A stretch of DNA of 64,000 nt from Bagarius yarrelli (lineage: Eukaryota; Chordata; Actinopteri; Siluriformes; Sisoridae). Of the stretch, positions 1 through 12,578 are shown one piece after another. The notes beneath the pieces are model-generated. The model made no database searches. It saw nothing but the letters and a program-made list of their open reading frames with translations, and was not told the DNA's origin. The first letter of the stretch is position 1. The number at the start of each line of letters is the position of its first letter. The stretch is taken from NCBI GenBank assembly GCA_005784505.1, contig VCAZ01000184.1, forward strand, positions 124,001 through 188,000, given 5' to 3'. Position numbers and translations under genes: made by a program.

Positions 1-131
1 AATCTAGTGGAACTCCTTCCCAAAAGTGTAAGAGTGAGATTAAATCTGCAACAGGATGTTGTATGGATGTGACAACCAGGTGTTCAGATTCTCAACATGC
101 AGTAATTAAGCTAGTGACGTATATATTTTGG

Positions 132-324
132 GGGGAAGTGGTAGCGCAGTGGTTACGGTCTTGGACTGCTAATTGGAAGATCGGGGTCTGATCCCTACCA
201 CAACTAAGCTGCCACTGTTGGGCCTCTGAGCAAAACCCCCAATTGCTAAGTTATATAAAAGAGATAAATGTAAGTCGCTTTGGATAAGGACGTCTGCCAC
301 ATGCTATTAATGTAAATGTAAATA
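132..324 (+). mobile_element. tRNA-headed SINE, near full length
   Basis: Reference copy for the main SINE family of this window. The head GTGGTAGCGCAGTGGTTA resembles a Pol III A box, ggtctgatccc stands where the B box should be, a GAGCAAxxCCC middle follows, and the conserved tail is AAGTCGCTTTGGATAAGGAC plus GTCTGCCACATG then (TGTAAA)n. tRNA-derived; no longer a tRNA. Confidence 0.85.
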
Positions 325-1969
325 TTGAGGCTAAACTTGGGCTGGTCAGAATGGTTTTTTTTACATTCTTAAAAGTAGGTATTGAAGTGTACTATTTATT
401 TTCATTTCAGGTTTATTTATGGTAGGTAATTACACCTTTCAAATTACTGATGCATATTTAAAGCATTTCTCTAAATGTTAATTAAAGGTTTGCTAATTGA
501 AGATATGGTTATAGTGCAAAATATCAACTATTAATAGGAACTGCACCAGACACAAAAAAAGTACAGTTTGACACAATATAAGAGTGAAAATCTAAGGGTG
601 GCACCGGCTTCCCTTCCCTCTTCCACCCAAATGAATGTAACATTATATATATTTAGTTTCTTTATGAGCATTTACCAATAAATTGTGATTTAATATATTT
701 CACCACAGATGCATTTCCAATTTAACCCAAAGATGTCGTTTTATCATGGTTCTTATTATGTGATAAAAGGCTGGGTAGCTTCATTAGAGACTTAACCCAA
801 ACCCTTTCACTTTACTTTACAAGTGGGTGGAGACATAATAAGGAACTGACATTTAGATACAGCTAATGACTAGATCTTTATAGGTACATAGTAATTTTAA
901 TTTTTTTTGTTTTCTTTTGCTGGAAACATAGTGATTTCAGTGTGTGTGTTTACAATTTACTAGAATTGCATGGAGACTTTGATAAACATTGCCTCCCTTG
1001 AAATTAAGAGACTTTAAGACCACTTATAGTATATTGCCAGCCATTACATCACATAAGACGAATTAATCACTACCAAAGTATTCAGTTACAAACACAATTC
1101 TATATAAAGATGCTGTAATATAAATAAAACTCATTTGTATTGCTTAGTGATGCCATTTTTAGTCGCCAAGGCCTAACTTGATGAGAAAGTGGACTGGGAA
1201 TAATAAGGCAGGAAAAGAAAAAGACAAACACATTTCTTTGTCACTTATCAGGTTAGGTAGACTGCAGCTGTCCTGCCCTTCCTGTCCTGTGCTGACTGGA
1301 AAAAAATAAACTCTGAAATGTGTTTAGTGCCCTTCAATTAAAGGAGTGGTGCTCTTTAAAAAAAAAAATTATAATTCCCTATGGGCCAAGCGGGCAGTGC
1401 CACCTGCTATAGTACATGGTTTTGTTCCATTGTGTAGGCTTTGTGTGTGTTGGCTTGGTCAGCTGGGTTTAAATAACCCAGTGATGTTTATGACTAAATT
1501 TAAACATTTAGATCTGGAATGTGTGGGATCTGTGTGTTAATAAATGACTAATAAGTTCTTAGATGAATGTAAGGTCATATCAAGACATATGGTAATATCC
1601 TGCCGGGGGTTAAGTGTGAACACCACTTCCTGTGCTACTGATTTAGGTCAGCGATATATAAAATATTGTGTATAAGTTTAGAGTTATACAGCTTAAGAGA
1701 AACTATTACTTACTAAACCCTAGGGATGAATAGTGTTGTTGTTATAGTAACTTAAAGGAAAACTCCACTATAGAAAACACTAAAATAGTTTTCAATCTAT
1801 AGCTCCTAAAAATAAGGCTAGTGCAGGGTTGCAGAATGCAGTTAATGACCCACTTTTGTTGGATCAATGTAAAAGATGGAAACCACAGGTGGGGTGTGTA
1901 AGGATGCACTGATACAATTTTTAAGGACAGAGTACGAGTACCGATATTTTTCCTGGTACCTTCTGATAC
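325..1969. other. Gene-free stretch upstream of lpar1
   Basis: AT-rich sequence with short open frames only (longest 81 codons on the minus strand, no recognisable motif). It may be a 5' intron of lpar1 or intergenic. No repeat family recognised. Confidence 0.6.
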
Positions 1970-2091
1970 ATTTACATTTATTGACATTTATCTCAGGGGC
2001 TCAGCGTTGGTAACTTGGTGGTGCTGGGAATCAAACCCTGATCTTCCAATTAGCAGTCCAACACCTTAACCACTGAACTCCCACTTTCCCG
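1970..2091 (-). mobile_element. SINE, tail-truncated
   Basis: Minus copy of the main SINE: ggtgctgggaatcaaaccct (B box complement) and cttaaccactga (A box complement) are clear. The GGATAAGGGCGTCTGCC tail has been lost. Confidence 0.75.
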
Positions 2092-2899
2092 GTTCTCGGT
2101 TTATCTCAGGTTTAATTTCAGTTGTTTTATCAGATTATTCGTTTTATATAAGCACCTATTTTTTGCACCTTGATACAAGTTTGCAGTCTGAAGATCATCA
2201 ATTCAGGTTCATCATTACTTTTAAAATATTTCCATACTAATGAACTTGACATCCTCTAATTGCTGCCGGAGTCTTTGTGTTCTAACAGTCACAAGAAGTA
2301 TCAGTCTTTGGTTATCAGAGAGTTTTACAAAGATAAGTACATGGCATTAGTATCGGGCCTGATATCAGTATCAGTGCATCCCTAGTTGTAACATGTTTTA
2401 CTACTTATTTACTTGTAACATATTTTATTTACTATCTATGTACATTTCCTTGAAGAATTTTGAACAAAATGCATTTTTAAGAGTCGATTTTACTCAAGTT
2501 CATTTTAATTGCAGAAATTTACTTTTACTTTGCTGCATTTGATAGCATTTCTCTGTTACTATTAAATGTCAATTATGAAAATGTACTTTTAATAAATAGT
2601 TTCCATCATGTTACGTATAATAAGACTGTAAGTCTCACAATAGACTTCAGCCGTTTGAAGTAGGTATGGAAAATAATGAACTAAAGGAGGCAGAAGAGGT
2701 CAGCATATCAGTATAGAACAGATACATAATGTGACGCCTTCTACTGTATGTGCATTCAATTAACATATTCTAGATTTTAGATTTTGGCATGGCTTTTTTT
2801 TTTCTTCAAATTAGCCCCAATAATGATAGTGATAATGATGATGGTTGCTAATGTCAGGCAAGGAGGTCTGGCGTGCGGTAAGTTTATCAGTTCATCTTA

Positions 2900-3115
2900 T
2901 AAAAGAAGAAATAAAATTATCTATATATACATTTTTATGAAGGTCACTTTGTATATGGATGCATTATCATGTTGGACCAGGTTTAGGCTTTTTAGTTATA
3001 GTGAATGAAAATTGTATTGCTGCAACATATGGAGAAATTTTATACATAATAGGCTGCTAACTTTGTGGGAACGGTTTGAGAAAGACTTGCATTTTTGTGT
3101 GACAAACATTTGTCC
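2900..3115 (+). mobile_element. Tc1-like element fragment (right half)
   Basis: aggtcactttgtatatggatgcattatcatgttggacc.. and ttgtgggaacggtttgagaaagac match, in order, the interior of the Tc1-related family seen at 6250 and 43770. Neither terminus is preserved. Confidence 0.5.
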
Positions 3116-3149
3116 ATGCAGTGTATATTTTAGATACAGGATATCAGTG

Positions 3150-3480
3150 GGGCATCATAGTGGATTAGTGGTTAGCCACCGGTTCTCTCTGTGCTTGTGT
3201 GGGTTTACTCCGGGTATTCCGGTTTACATTTACAGCATTTGGCAGACGCTCTTATTTTGATCTCTTTTTATACAAGCAATTGGGGTTGAGGGCCTTGCTC
3301 AGGGGCCCAGATTGGTGTCTTGGTGGTGCTGGGAATCAAACCACGGTCTTTCTGGTATCAGTCCAACACCTTAACCACTAATCCACCACTTCCCCAGCTC
3401 CGGTTTCCCCTAACAGACCAAAAACATGTATGTTTGGTTGATTGGTAATTCTAAGTTACCTATAGGACTTAGTGTGATGG
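3150..3480 (+). mobile_element. Second tRNA-headed repeat, interrupted
   Basis: The pieces outside the nested SINE (gtggattagtggttagcc, gtgtgggtttactccgg, then tttcccctaacagaccaaaa, acatgtatgtttggttgatt) match the copies at 27285, 37735 and 48700. The (TGGA)n tract at 3515 probably grew from its tail. Confidence 0.7.
3226..3398 (-). mobile_element. SINE nested in another repeat
   Basis: A complete minus copy from acatttacagcatttggcag to accacttccccag, flanked by the 8-bp direct repeat TCCGGTTT (3218-3225 and 3399-3406). It splits a copy of the second repeat family. Confidence 0.85.
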
Positions 3481-3514
3481 ACTGGCGACTAGGAATAAGC
3501 GGGCAGAGACATTA

Positions 3515-3609
3515 GATGGATGGATGGATGGATGGATGGATGGATGGATGGATGGATGGATGGATGGATGGATGGATGGATAGATGGATGGATGGATGGA
3601 TGGATGGAT
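3515..3609. repeat. (TGGA)n microsatellite
   Basis: About 95 bp of tetranucleotide repeat with one TAGA interruption near 3580, at the tail of the second tRNA-headed repeat. Confidence 0.95.
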
Positions 3610-4679
3610 AGGTGAATAGTTGTATGGATGAATGGATGGATGGACATTAGTGGCATTTCTAGTTGTTAATTTATTGTTATTTGTCATTAAAAAGCCATAA
3701 ATCTACTCTATCAGTGTTATAGAACAGTAATTCACTCTCCAAGATCTTTATTCGAATGTAAAGTGGTCATTGTTAGATTTTTTTTTCTGACACCGTTCTC
3801 TATCTCTGCATGTGTTAGAAAAAAAAAAAAGCCACATTGTAAAAGGCTCACACATGCTGCACACATACACTCGCTTATTTATTTGTAAGGCAGATGTCAG
3901 CGGGTGGTTATCTGTCCATGAGGCAGAAAACAAAGGGTACAAACACATGCAAATTTCATTAGTCAATCAGTGACGGGTTCTCTAACTACGCTGATGCTAA
4001 ATATAATCTAGCGTTTTTGTTGTTGGTTGTGAAAATGTAGTCTTTTATATCATCTAAGTTAGAGCATCTAAGTTTAGAGCACTCTGGAGCCCAAGTGGTA
4101 AATAGTTTTTCACAGCTTGCTTCAATCTCACTTGTCTGGCACCTTGGCTAGATCTGTTGATACAAAGGAATCCTAAACTGGACTGAAGTGCATATATTAA
4201 CAATCCTGCTGTACATTCCACTAGAGTGACTGCGTTTCATTTCTCAAGACATTCAGGGGCATTTTGTTCCTCTAAGAGATTTAGGTCTTGCTTATAACAA
4301 ATACTGGTTCTGTATAGTGAAATTAGAAGCATGTGGGTCTGTGATCCATATGCGTTCCTTGGTTTTCTTCTTCTTCTTTAGGTCATGAAACATCCTGTTA
4401 TCTCTGCATGGTTTCTTAGTTAACCCAGCAAACTTAGGGGTTATTTGGTAATGCTTTATCTGGTAATGAATCTCTTTTGTCTTTATATTTAGTGTCTGAT
4501 AAACCTTTATTTGATCTCCTCCTATTTTCACAATAGCAATTATTACAAAAGGAATAAAGGGCTTAGGTCATACGGTTAGAAGAAAAACTACTTACTGAAG
4601 GACTTGTGGAGCAAAGATACAGTTACCACACTAAGATTAGCAACTGTAATGTTTTTTTACATTAAAGCCACAGTACTTA
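3610..4679. other. Gene-free stretch
   Basis: No coding, RNA or repeat feature recognised beyond A/T runs. Confidence 0.55.
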
Positions 4680-4845
4680 CTTGGTGGGCTCATGAGCCCA
4701 CCAATCTACCACGGTTTTGGCCTATAAGCAGGACCTTTAACCCCTTAAAATGCTCAGTTTCAAAAAAAAGATAAAATAAATGTAAGTTGCTCTGAATAAG
4801 GGCATCTGCCAAATTCTTTAAATGTGAATGTAAATGTAGTCAGTG
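4680..4845 (+). mobile_element. SINE, degraded head
   Basis: The tail gtaagttgctctgaataagg and catctgccaaattctttaaa is clear. The head is not recognisable. Confidence 0.65.
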
Positions 4846-5007
4846 AATTATTATAATTATTTTATATCACATATTATAAAAATAATATTTTGTCATTTTG
4901 TTTAATTTTGTTATTGTGTTGTCTTAGAGCCTCTATAAAACATTTTCCTGTTATAAATTACACTGTAGCAGCTATCAATCATTTTTTTCACATTTTTAAT
5001 TCTTTAT

Positions 5008-5245
5008 TAAGGGGCTCAAATGGTTAAGGTGCTAAATTGTTAACTGGAGGATCAGGAAGTCCTGGGTTTAAACCCCATCACCGCCAATCAGACACTGTTG
5101 GGTCCCTGAACAAAACCCTTAACACTTTCTGCACCAAGGAACACTGTATCATGTCTGGCCCCAACTTTCTGAACTGGGATATGCCAATACACATATTTCA
5201 CTGTGTTGTCTAAGTGACAAATAAATACATTTACATTATATTTAA
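5008..5245 (+). mobile_element. SINE of a second type (CACTGTGTTGT tail)
   Basis: The head ggctcaaatggttaaggtgc and B-box-like gggtttaaacccc are tRNA-like. The 3' half ccaactttctgaactgggat, then atttcactgtgttgtctaag and tgacaaataaata differs from the main family and recurs at 6045, 11085 and 60905. Confidence 0.7.
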
Positions 5246-6044
5246 TCCCAAATCTCACCCATTAGAGTTTCCAGCATAGTGGGATAAATCAGAATAAATG
5301 TAGCCATTATGATGTTTAGACTCAAAATCAGCTTTTATATTCTACATAATAACTATTGGAGGATCCTATTTTTAAAAACAGTTCTTGGAGTAGCAGTGCA
5401 TGCATTAGGATACAAGTATGATGCATGGATATTACCCAGTGGATTACTGTCCTGTTGGAAATATATAAAAGTAATACTTCCACAGTTGTTTTGCTGAGTA
5501 AGAGGTCATCATGGAGCAGTGGAAAGTAAATGGCTGACTTTCTCACCGAGCAAGCACTGAGTCTGCAAAACAAGGGGGAAAAATGAATTGGTTTTATATA
5601 AACATGTGTATTTAGGGCAGGTCTTGACCGTTATGAACTGTCTTGCTCAATTTTTTTTAGTTTTTATCTTATTTCCAACTAAAAACACTGGATGCTGCAT
5701 TTTTATGTAGGTCTTGGCAAGTATTTTAAATGTCTAGCTGTGAAAGTAAGGAGGTATATCGTCTTCTCCTATTAGATATGTCTTATTTAATCAGTGTTTG
5801 TTATCGGTTAAGAGTCCATTGTCAGGCAGCCAAATGTTGGCAAGATTTTAGTAGATTAGGTAGGTTGGAATTCCATTAGTCATCCTGTATGAAGAAGATA
5901 GGATCTACATTATCTGTCCAAATTTCTCCCTTGCACTTTCACAAAATTCCTTTTACCATGAAAATATAGCTTACATAACTGTCATTAAGTAAGTATAATC
6001 AATTCATTGTGCAAGGTACGTGTACAGAGCCAATGAAATGCATT

Positions 6045-6215
6045 TTTCGCATGTTCCATCTTAGTAAGTTGGGGTCAGAGCGCAGGGTCAGCTATGATGC
6101 AGGTTAAGGGTCTTGCTCAAGGACCCAACAGTGGTTGACTTGCCGGAGGTGGGGCTTGAACCCAGGTGTTTCTTCAGATTAACAACTCAGCACCTTAACC
6201 ATTTGAGCCACCCTG
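6045..6215 (-). mobile_element. SINE of the second type
   Basis: Minus copy: agtaagttggggtcagagcg, ggtcttgctcaaggacccaa and gggcttgaacccag with ccttaaccatttgagcc at the head end. Confidence 0.75.
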
Positions 6216-6249
6216 CCCCCTAAATTAAAGCTTTTAGGCTAGTACTACA

Positions 6250-6660
6250 TTAAAAGCCAAATGTTTGTGGACACATGACTATTACACTGATATATGTGCT
6301 TGCTGAACATCACTTTGTAGATTTGTTTCTTCCAAATTCTGAGCCCTCTAATTTTGAGTGTGACTGAAGATTTATCTTAAGTCATTCAGCTGTAAGGATA
6401 GAAATGAGGTCAGGCATTGATGATGAGCAAGAAGGGCTTGGGTGTAGCCATTGTTTCATTTTATTCTCCAGGTTTTATTAGGGTTGAGGTCAGGGATCTG
6501 TGAATTAAAATCAAGTTTTTCCATACTTGCATAATATCTTCATGGATCTGACTTTGTGCATAGAGGCGTTACTACTGTATGCTAAAACAGGTTTGGACCT
6601 CTTAGTTTTCACGAAATGAAATCTTAAAGCTACAGCACACAAACACATTCTTTACCAGGG
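6250..6660 (+). mobile_element. Non-autonomous Tc1-like element fragment
   Basis: It begins aatgtttgtggacacatgac, like the GGACAAAAGTATGTGGACAC ends elsewhere, and contains ggtcagggatctgtg, catggatctgactttgtgca, ggtttggacctcttag and a cttaaagctacagca block shared with the copies at 2900 and 43770. The right terminal repeat is not seen. Confidence 0.6.
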
Positions 6661-6921
6661 TTTCACATCACACGTACATATACTGTGGGTTTAACTGTCA
6701 AGTATCGTTTGATTATAAATTGTACTTAGTGCAGTGTAGTTGTTGTAAACTGTTGTAATCTGTAAACATGTTGAACTAATGATAATTATTGTACACTCGG
6801 TTGAGGATGTTTCTATACAGGGATTCCGAGTTCTTTTGCTCGTTTTTTTGTCAGATGTTGGAAATAATAAAGTATTTAAAATTTCAGATTTAAGTCTAGT
6901 TTTTCACTTGATGTGTTAGAG

Positions 6922-7058
6922 CAAAGGTGTCCAAACTCAGTCCTGGAGGGCCAACTTGCCTTAACCTAGCAAGATCTTGATAAGTTGGTTTAGGTGTGTT
7001 TGATTAAGGTTGGAGATAAACTCTGCAGGCCCTCCAGGACAGACATTGCCCACCCCTG
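6922..7058. mobile_element. Short hAT-like MITE
   Basis: 137 bp with near-palindromic ends: left caaaggtgtccaaactcagt plus cctggagggcc, right ggccctccaggac and ..cacccctg. Flanks tgttagag and cgttaggg agree at 6 of 8 positions, an 8-bp hAT-type duplication. This is a common teleost MITE type. Confidence 0.7.
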
Positions 7059-7769
7059 CGTTAGGGTCATGACCACAAAAACGTAATAAAAAGTTGGTTG
7101 ATTATGTCCTTAATATAGAAACATGCACCTCCACAAGGGCAAAAAAAAGTGAGCACGAGTGACCGAACACGAGTGACATCATGTACAGTTTCCGCTGCAC
7201 TATGACTGTGTGAATGTGGTTGTGGTTGTAAATAGCAGAAGTGAGAAAAGTTCATTTCTCAAAAAAAGATTTCTGCAGTACAAATTTGATTATGATTCGA
7301 TGTTGGTGCCTTGGTAGCTTTGACTCTGAAAGGGTGATTTGATGAACTGGTGGGGTTTTAATGAGATTTCTTATTAACTATGATATCATTGTTCTGCTTA
7401 AAAAGAGTCCAGAGTTTCTATGTGTAATATAAATAAAGAAGAAAGAAGACAAGCATTGCTTGTAACATGCATAATATGCGTTTTGTTTTGTTTTGTTTTA
7501 TATTGAACTAAAATATAAAAGTATACTTTTTGTAAAAGTAAAGTTGAAGCAACACAGATTTTATGATAGAAAGTAATGAAAAACTGAATAAATTAGGCCT
7601 TATTTTATTTTAATTTCATTTTAAATTACACAAGGAGATCGGCTTAAAATTGCCCAGCAGTTTTCAGATTTCATCTTCGAAATTTTCCACTTTATTCATT
7701 TACTCCAAATCTTCTTGATGTATTTTGAATTTTTATAGAAACAAACATTTAAATAATATGAACTTCTGG

Positions 7770-7842
7770 GGAAAATGATAGCACAGTGGTTATGGTGATG
7801 GACTGATGCCTGGAAGATCTGGGTTTTATCGTCATAATGTAA
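7770..7842 (+). mobile_element. SINE head fragment
   Basis: aaaatgatagcacagtggtt and gatctgggttttat resemble the tRNA-like head; the rest of the element is absent. Confidence 0.5.
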
Positions 7843-8021
7843 ACGTAAACTTGCAGGCCACTTTCAAGCTCTACAGGGACGTTGTTGATTGTGTAAAATA
7901 CTCATCTATATGAAACAGTTCTAAATGTCTTCTAAGGTGTATTCTAGTTCCCGTAAGACATACAGCTATTTAGTTTAAACTAAAATCAGAACACTAAATC
8001 TATTTATGTTTCAGTGATCAA

Positions 8022-8212
8022 AGTGGTGGATTAGTGGTTAAGGTGTTGGATTGATACCAGAAAGACCAGAGTTCGATTACCAGCATCACCAAGCCAACAC
8101 TGCTGGGCCCCTGATTAAGGCCCTTAACCCCTTGATTGCTCAGTTGTATAAAAGAAATAAATGTAAGTCGCTCTGGATAAGGGCATCTGCCAAATGCTGT
8201 AAATGTATTTAG
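8022..8212 (+). mobile_element. SINE, near full length
   Basis: Head ggattagtggttaaggtgtt, B box gagttcgattacc, tail gtcgctctggataagggcat and ctgccaaatgctgtaaatgt all present. Confidence 0.85.
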
Positions 8213-8382
8213 GGATTCGAATCCTTATGCTGAATCACTCTTTGAACTCATTAAGTCTGAGTATCACGAATCGTTTGAATCACTTAAGTCAGTAGGGATT
8301 CTGAATGTTTTTGCCATGGTATTCCACTAGATGGCGCCAACCACATCCTTGGAATTCACAGAATCCTTGGACTCATAAATGT

Positions 8383-8387
8383 CACAC

Positions 8388-8418
<31 letters not shown>
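8383..8418. repeat. (CA)n microsatellite
   Basis: 36 bp of alternating CA with one G interruption. Confidence 0.95.
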
Positions 8419-10077
8419 TTAAATCCCTCGGATACGAATGTTTCGCTACGTGTTACTCCTTCAGACTCGAAGCACTGAATCTCTCATATCTGACTGTTCC
8501 GCTACGTGTTATAAGTCTGACGGATCCGCTAAATCCAACAATTTAGATGAATTTTGAGTCTCTTATGTTTCTTACCATGCAGAAAGTTAGGGAAACAACT
8601 CAGTCAGCTAGTTTCTTCTGCAGTCACTACCTAACAACAACTTAAAACAAGTGACTAGTGTCATTTTCAGTTTGTGTTTATACATGTCGATGTTGTTGTT
8701 AGCAACAAGATAACCTAGAACTCAAGTGATCCGAGAAGGAATTGTATATCCAGAGTCATATAAAGGATCTTATTATTCACCCCAGATGAATAGTGTGTGA
8801 AATAATGCATTCCTTGTTAAACTAAATGTATATCACCTGCACTGTATTCATACCTCCCAGACTAACAGCCAAACTCCAGCCAGATTTCAAACTGCTCTTA
8901 GATGACGTACTTAATTAGCCTGATAAATTAAACCCATATTTTTATTTGAAACCCGCTAACATGTGCTGCCGCACCAGGGCCGTCCAGAAAATGTGAACAA
9001 TTTATTCATTGTGAAATACTTTTCTGTTACTTTTTACTGGCTGTATCGTGAACAATAGCTACATTGTGTTCTTAGGCAGGCGTGGTGAAAAGCTTTGAGC
9101 TTTGTGCCTTTGCTTTTTCACAACCTGATGAAGAACGTGTACTCTTGGAGAAGGTGCCTGTGCTCAGTGTTGCTTGCCAACTTTTGACTTTTCATACCGA
9201 CTTCCTTTTGTTGGTGTTAGGTTTCAGAGCGCATTCGAGTTTCTGACTCTGGCTTAAATTTACCAGTGGAGGATTTGCTTAAATAGCTAACATACAGGGC
9301 GGTACAGGGGTTATTATGTTTAACGATGTGCATAGATGAGAGGAAGTGCTTAATAGCTGCGTGACGTGGAAACAGTATCATACTGTGATCACACTGCATG
9401 TGATATACTGCAATCAAAATACGCCTTGAAGTTGATTCAGTTATTGATCTGACATGGCCTGCTTGATTTTTGCCAAATTATTTCCATTTGTTGGATCACA
9501 TCAATGATATGATTCATCCAAACACACAAAAACACACATTTATTGCATCTGAAATTGTTCAAGATCATCACAGCATTTAATAATCTGTTTATAGGTTGGC
9601 CAAAGGACTTGAAGGAAGGACTGGAAATGTATTACAATAATTAATAACAAGTATGTTATTAATTATTGTATTAATCAATAACAACTGTGTTTTTCCCCGA
9701 CATTACACTTCATACAATTTACATAAATTCCCACAATTCATATATAAAGCTACAATAATACATTTTAATATAAATATAATAATGTCCACCTTAATAAACA
9801 ATTCCATTCGTTTTGTAAAGCAAATGTCAACACAGTTATATCTCACTGTTCTGTGTATTTTTTTTTTTCATGTCATAAACAGAATTTACAAATAGTCATT
9901 GGATTTCTGGGTTTTTTTTCGAAATCCAGGCGAAAGGATCTAAATTCTAATTATTTAAAGTAACTTCTGTTTATTTTTGTAAATCTTCAAATTAATTCTA
10001 AAGCATTCACAAAAACTGTTATTGTCACTGGCAGGGCTGTTTTTTATTATGTCGTTTAACTAATATTTTAGGAATAG
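8419..10077. other. Gene-free stretch
   Basis: No gene or repeat recognised. The segment from 9600 is strongly AT-rich. Short open frames have no motif. Confidence 0.55.
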
Positions 10078-10205
10078 TGGTAGATTGGAAGATCATAGGT
10101 TCATTTCCCAGGACCACCAAGCTGCCAATGGGCCCTTGAGCAAGACCCTTATCCCTCAATTGCTTAGTAGGATAAATAAGATAAATGTAAATTGCTTTGG
10201 ATAAA
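10078..10205 (+). mobile_element. SINE, 5'-deleted
   Basis: ggttcatttcccaggaccac, gcccttgagcaagaccctta and attgctttggataaa place it in the main family; the A box is lost and the tail is cut short. Confidence 0.7.
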
Positions 10206-10287
10206 CAAAATGACAGAAATATAACTGTATTTCTATCTATCTTATTAGCTTTCTTAACATTTAAGCATTGAGCATCTTTTTTTCCAG

Positions 10288-10430
10288 AGCAACTTAGATA
10301 CTTATTTTATACCTCTTAGCCGTACATGTTAGGCGGCCCTGTTCAAGAGCATGCAGTGGTAGGATTTAAACACTAGACATCTGATCTGTAGATCTGTAGT
10401 CCAATGTCCTAACCACTGAGCTACCACCCT
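10288..10430 (-). mobile_element. tRNA-headed SINE, divergent
   Basis: Minus copy with gagcatgcagtggtaggatt, ccaatgtcctaaccactgag and ctaccaccc. Its sequence differs enough from the main family to be another subfamily. Confidence 0.55.
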
Positions 10431-11084
10431 TATATACTCCTTTAAGTATGGCTTTAAAAATCCTCCAAAGAAATATTTGAAGCCTTCTTGATGACCAGGT
10501 TTACTCTTCATGTTTACTCTTCATGTTCTTAACAAATATAAGGATGTGAACCTCGTGTTAGTCCAAAAATCATACATTGCAAATTTAGCTTGGCTAGTCT
10601 TTACACCAAGTGTTATGGATGTTTAATATCAGTCATAACCCACACACGCTGATGTGTAAGTCTGGTGGGTATTTCCTTGCAGCGTCCATTTATTCGTACA
10701 GGACGGGTGCTGTGATAATGCTTAAGCTGTGGCTTTCCTCAGTGCTGGGTGGTCTCGTCAGAGTGACAGAAGGATAGTAAGGGATATTGGTAGGATATAC
10801 AGACACTCTTTCTCCTAGCACTTTAGAGAGATTAGAATACAAACCATGTTCTGTTCAGTGGATTCAGCTCAATGAAATGACAAGCCTGAGGCTATATGAT
10901 CAAACATGCATACAATGACAGCATCTGTTTCATTAGCACTATTGAGGCTACACTTACAGGCTGTAGGGTGATGTGAAAGTTATTCACTTTTGCTTAATAT
11001 TTTAGTTCGAACATTTTAGGGTGAAACTGTTTATTGGAAATAAACGGACTGGAAACGATTGTTTAGTCTTTATTTGTTACACAT

Positions 11085-11262
11085 AGACTCTACAGCACAT
11101 TGGAATTTGTATTTTTGCATATCCCATCTTAAAAAGTTGGGGTCAGGGCGCAGCGTCAGGTATAATAGAGCGCCCCTGAAGCAAGAAGGGTTAAGGGTCT
11201 TGCTCAAGGAACCAACAGTGGTGGTGAGAGTTAAATCCAGATCTTTAGTTAATTTAGTTATT
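11085..11262 (-). mobile_element. SINE of the second type
   Basis: Minus copy: tctacagcacattgg, ttgcatatcccatcttaaaa, gttggggtcagggcgcagcg and gggtcttgctcaaggaacca. The head end is decayed. Confidence 0.7.
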
Positions 11263-11429
11263 TGAGGTCACTAACTTGAGAAATTTACATATAAGATATA
11301 CAGATTTTGAAAAAGGATACCTTAGTGGTCTGTAACATCGCTGTAAAGTCTGCAAACTTGACAACAATCAGTAAAAATGAACTGAAACACTGACTCTGCC
11401 CAAAGTCTGTTCACTCAACATCGGTTCCT

Positions 11430-11635
11430 AGGGGAATTGGTAGTGCAGTGGTTAAGGTGTTGGACGGCTAATTAAAACATCAGGGTTTGATTTCCAGCAC
11501 AACCAAGTTGCCACTGCTGGCCCCCTGAGCAAGACCCTTAACCCCAAATTGCTCCGTTGTATAAAAAAAAAAAAAGATAAATGTAAGTCACTCTAGATTA
11601 GGGTGTCTGCCAAATGCTGTAAGTGTGCTGTAAAT
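11430..11635 (+). mobile_element. SINE, near full length
   Basis: Head attggtagtgcagtggttaa, middle cctgagcaagacccttaacc, an A13 run, and tail tgtctgccaaatgctgtaag. Confidence 0.85.
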
Positions 11636-12578
11636 GTGCCTAACCTCATTAATAAATAGCAAAAGTGTCCTATATAGTGTAAAATACATTTTTATCCACC
11701 TTATAAGCACCAAAGTTCAGACACTTAACTGACAACGTTATCTTAAAAGATCTTGCAAAAAAAAACCCCAATGGAATAATACAGTGATTAAATTACAGAG
11801 CGTATTTCCTGCATGGGCTGAAAAAAACAACAGCCCTTTCAAATAAGTCCCAGCAATAATACCTCAACCTGACATATCACTTTTCTGCATTTTTGTTGAC
11901 TGTGTTTGTGGACGTTTGTGTGGTTGGTTATCTATTTGAATATTTTCAATAAAGAATAAACCACCAGGAAAATCAGAGCAGATGCCAAAAATGTTTGTCT
12001 GTTCAATATCAAACTGAATTCATTTCACAACCCGGAGTTCAACAGTGTTTGTTTGTGGTCACTGAAGATTCTGAATAATTGAAGCTCTGTTAAAAGCCCA
12101 ACTGTAAATCCCTGTCTTTTGAAAAGAATTTGGGATCTTAAAATTTAATCCAAATCTAGTTGGGGGAAAAAAATCTTCTAGCACATTATTCATATATAAT
12201 CCAGAATCAACATTTCAAAACACAGATCTTTGTTTTCCCTCTTATAAACTAAGTAACCATAAAAGTGGCCATGAAATTGACATAAGTGTTTTTATGGCTC
12301 TTTGGTGCTGTGGACACAAATAAGCAGTTGTTTTTAATGACAAATGTGTGTCTTGGAGATATACTCGATTACAGTTCCAGGTCTTTTTTATGTTCTGGAA
12401 TAATGTGAAATTTGTTAGTGCTTGTCCAGTTTGTGTGTAATTAGGAATACAGTCCCCTTTTTCAAAATCTGAAATCAAGTCTAGGCTTTTAGTCTGTTTA
12501 AAAGGCATTTTAATTTTGAGAAACATTTAAAATGGTTGTAAATAATCCAAATTCTAAATCTGTGTTTTATTGTTCCAG

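Noticed and set aside
3515..3609. Regular short repeats resembling a CRISPR array
   Set aside because: Simple tetranucleotide repeat without spacers, in a vertebrate genome.
3469..3687. Minus frame with repeated His-Pro-Ser-Ile
   Set aside because: It is a translation of the (TGGA)n microsatellite.
8040..8110. tRNA-like heads (A box GTGGTTAAGG.., B box GGTTCGATTCC) at many SINEs
   Set aside because: They continue into the SINE body, lack a paired acceptor stem and CCA end, and occur as dispersed repeats; not functional tRNA genes.
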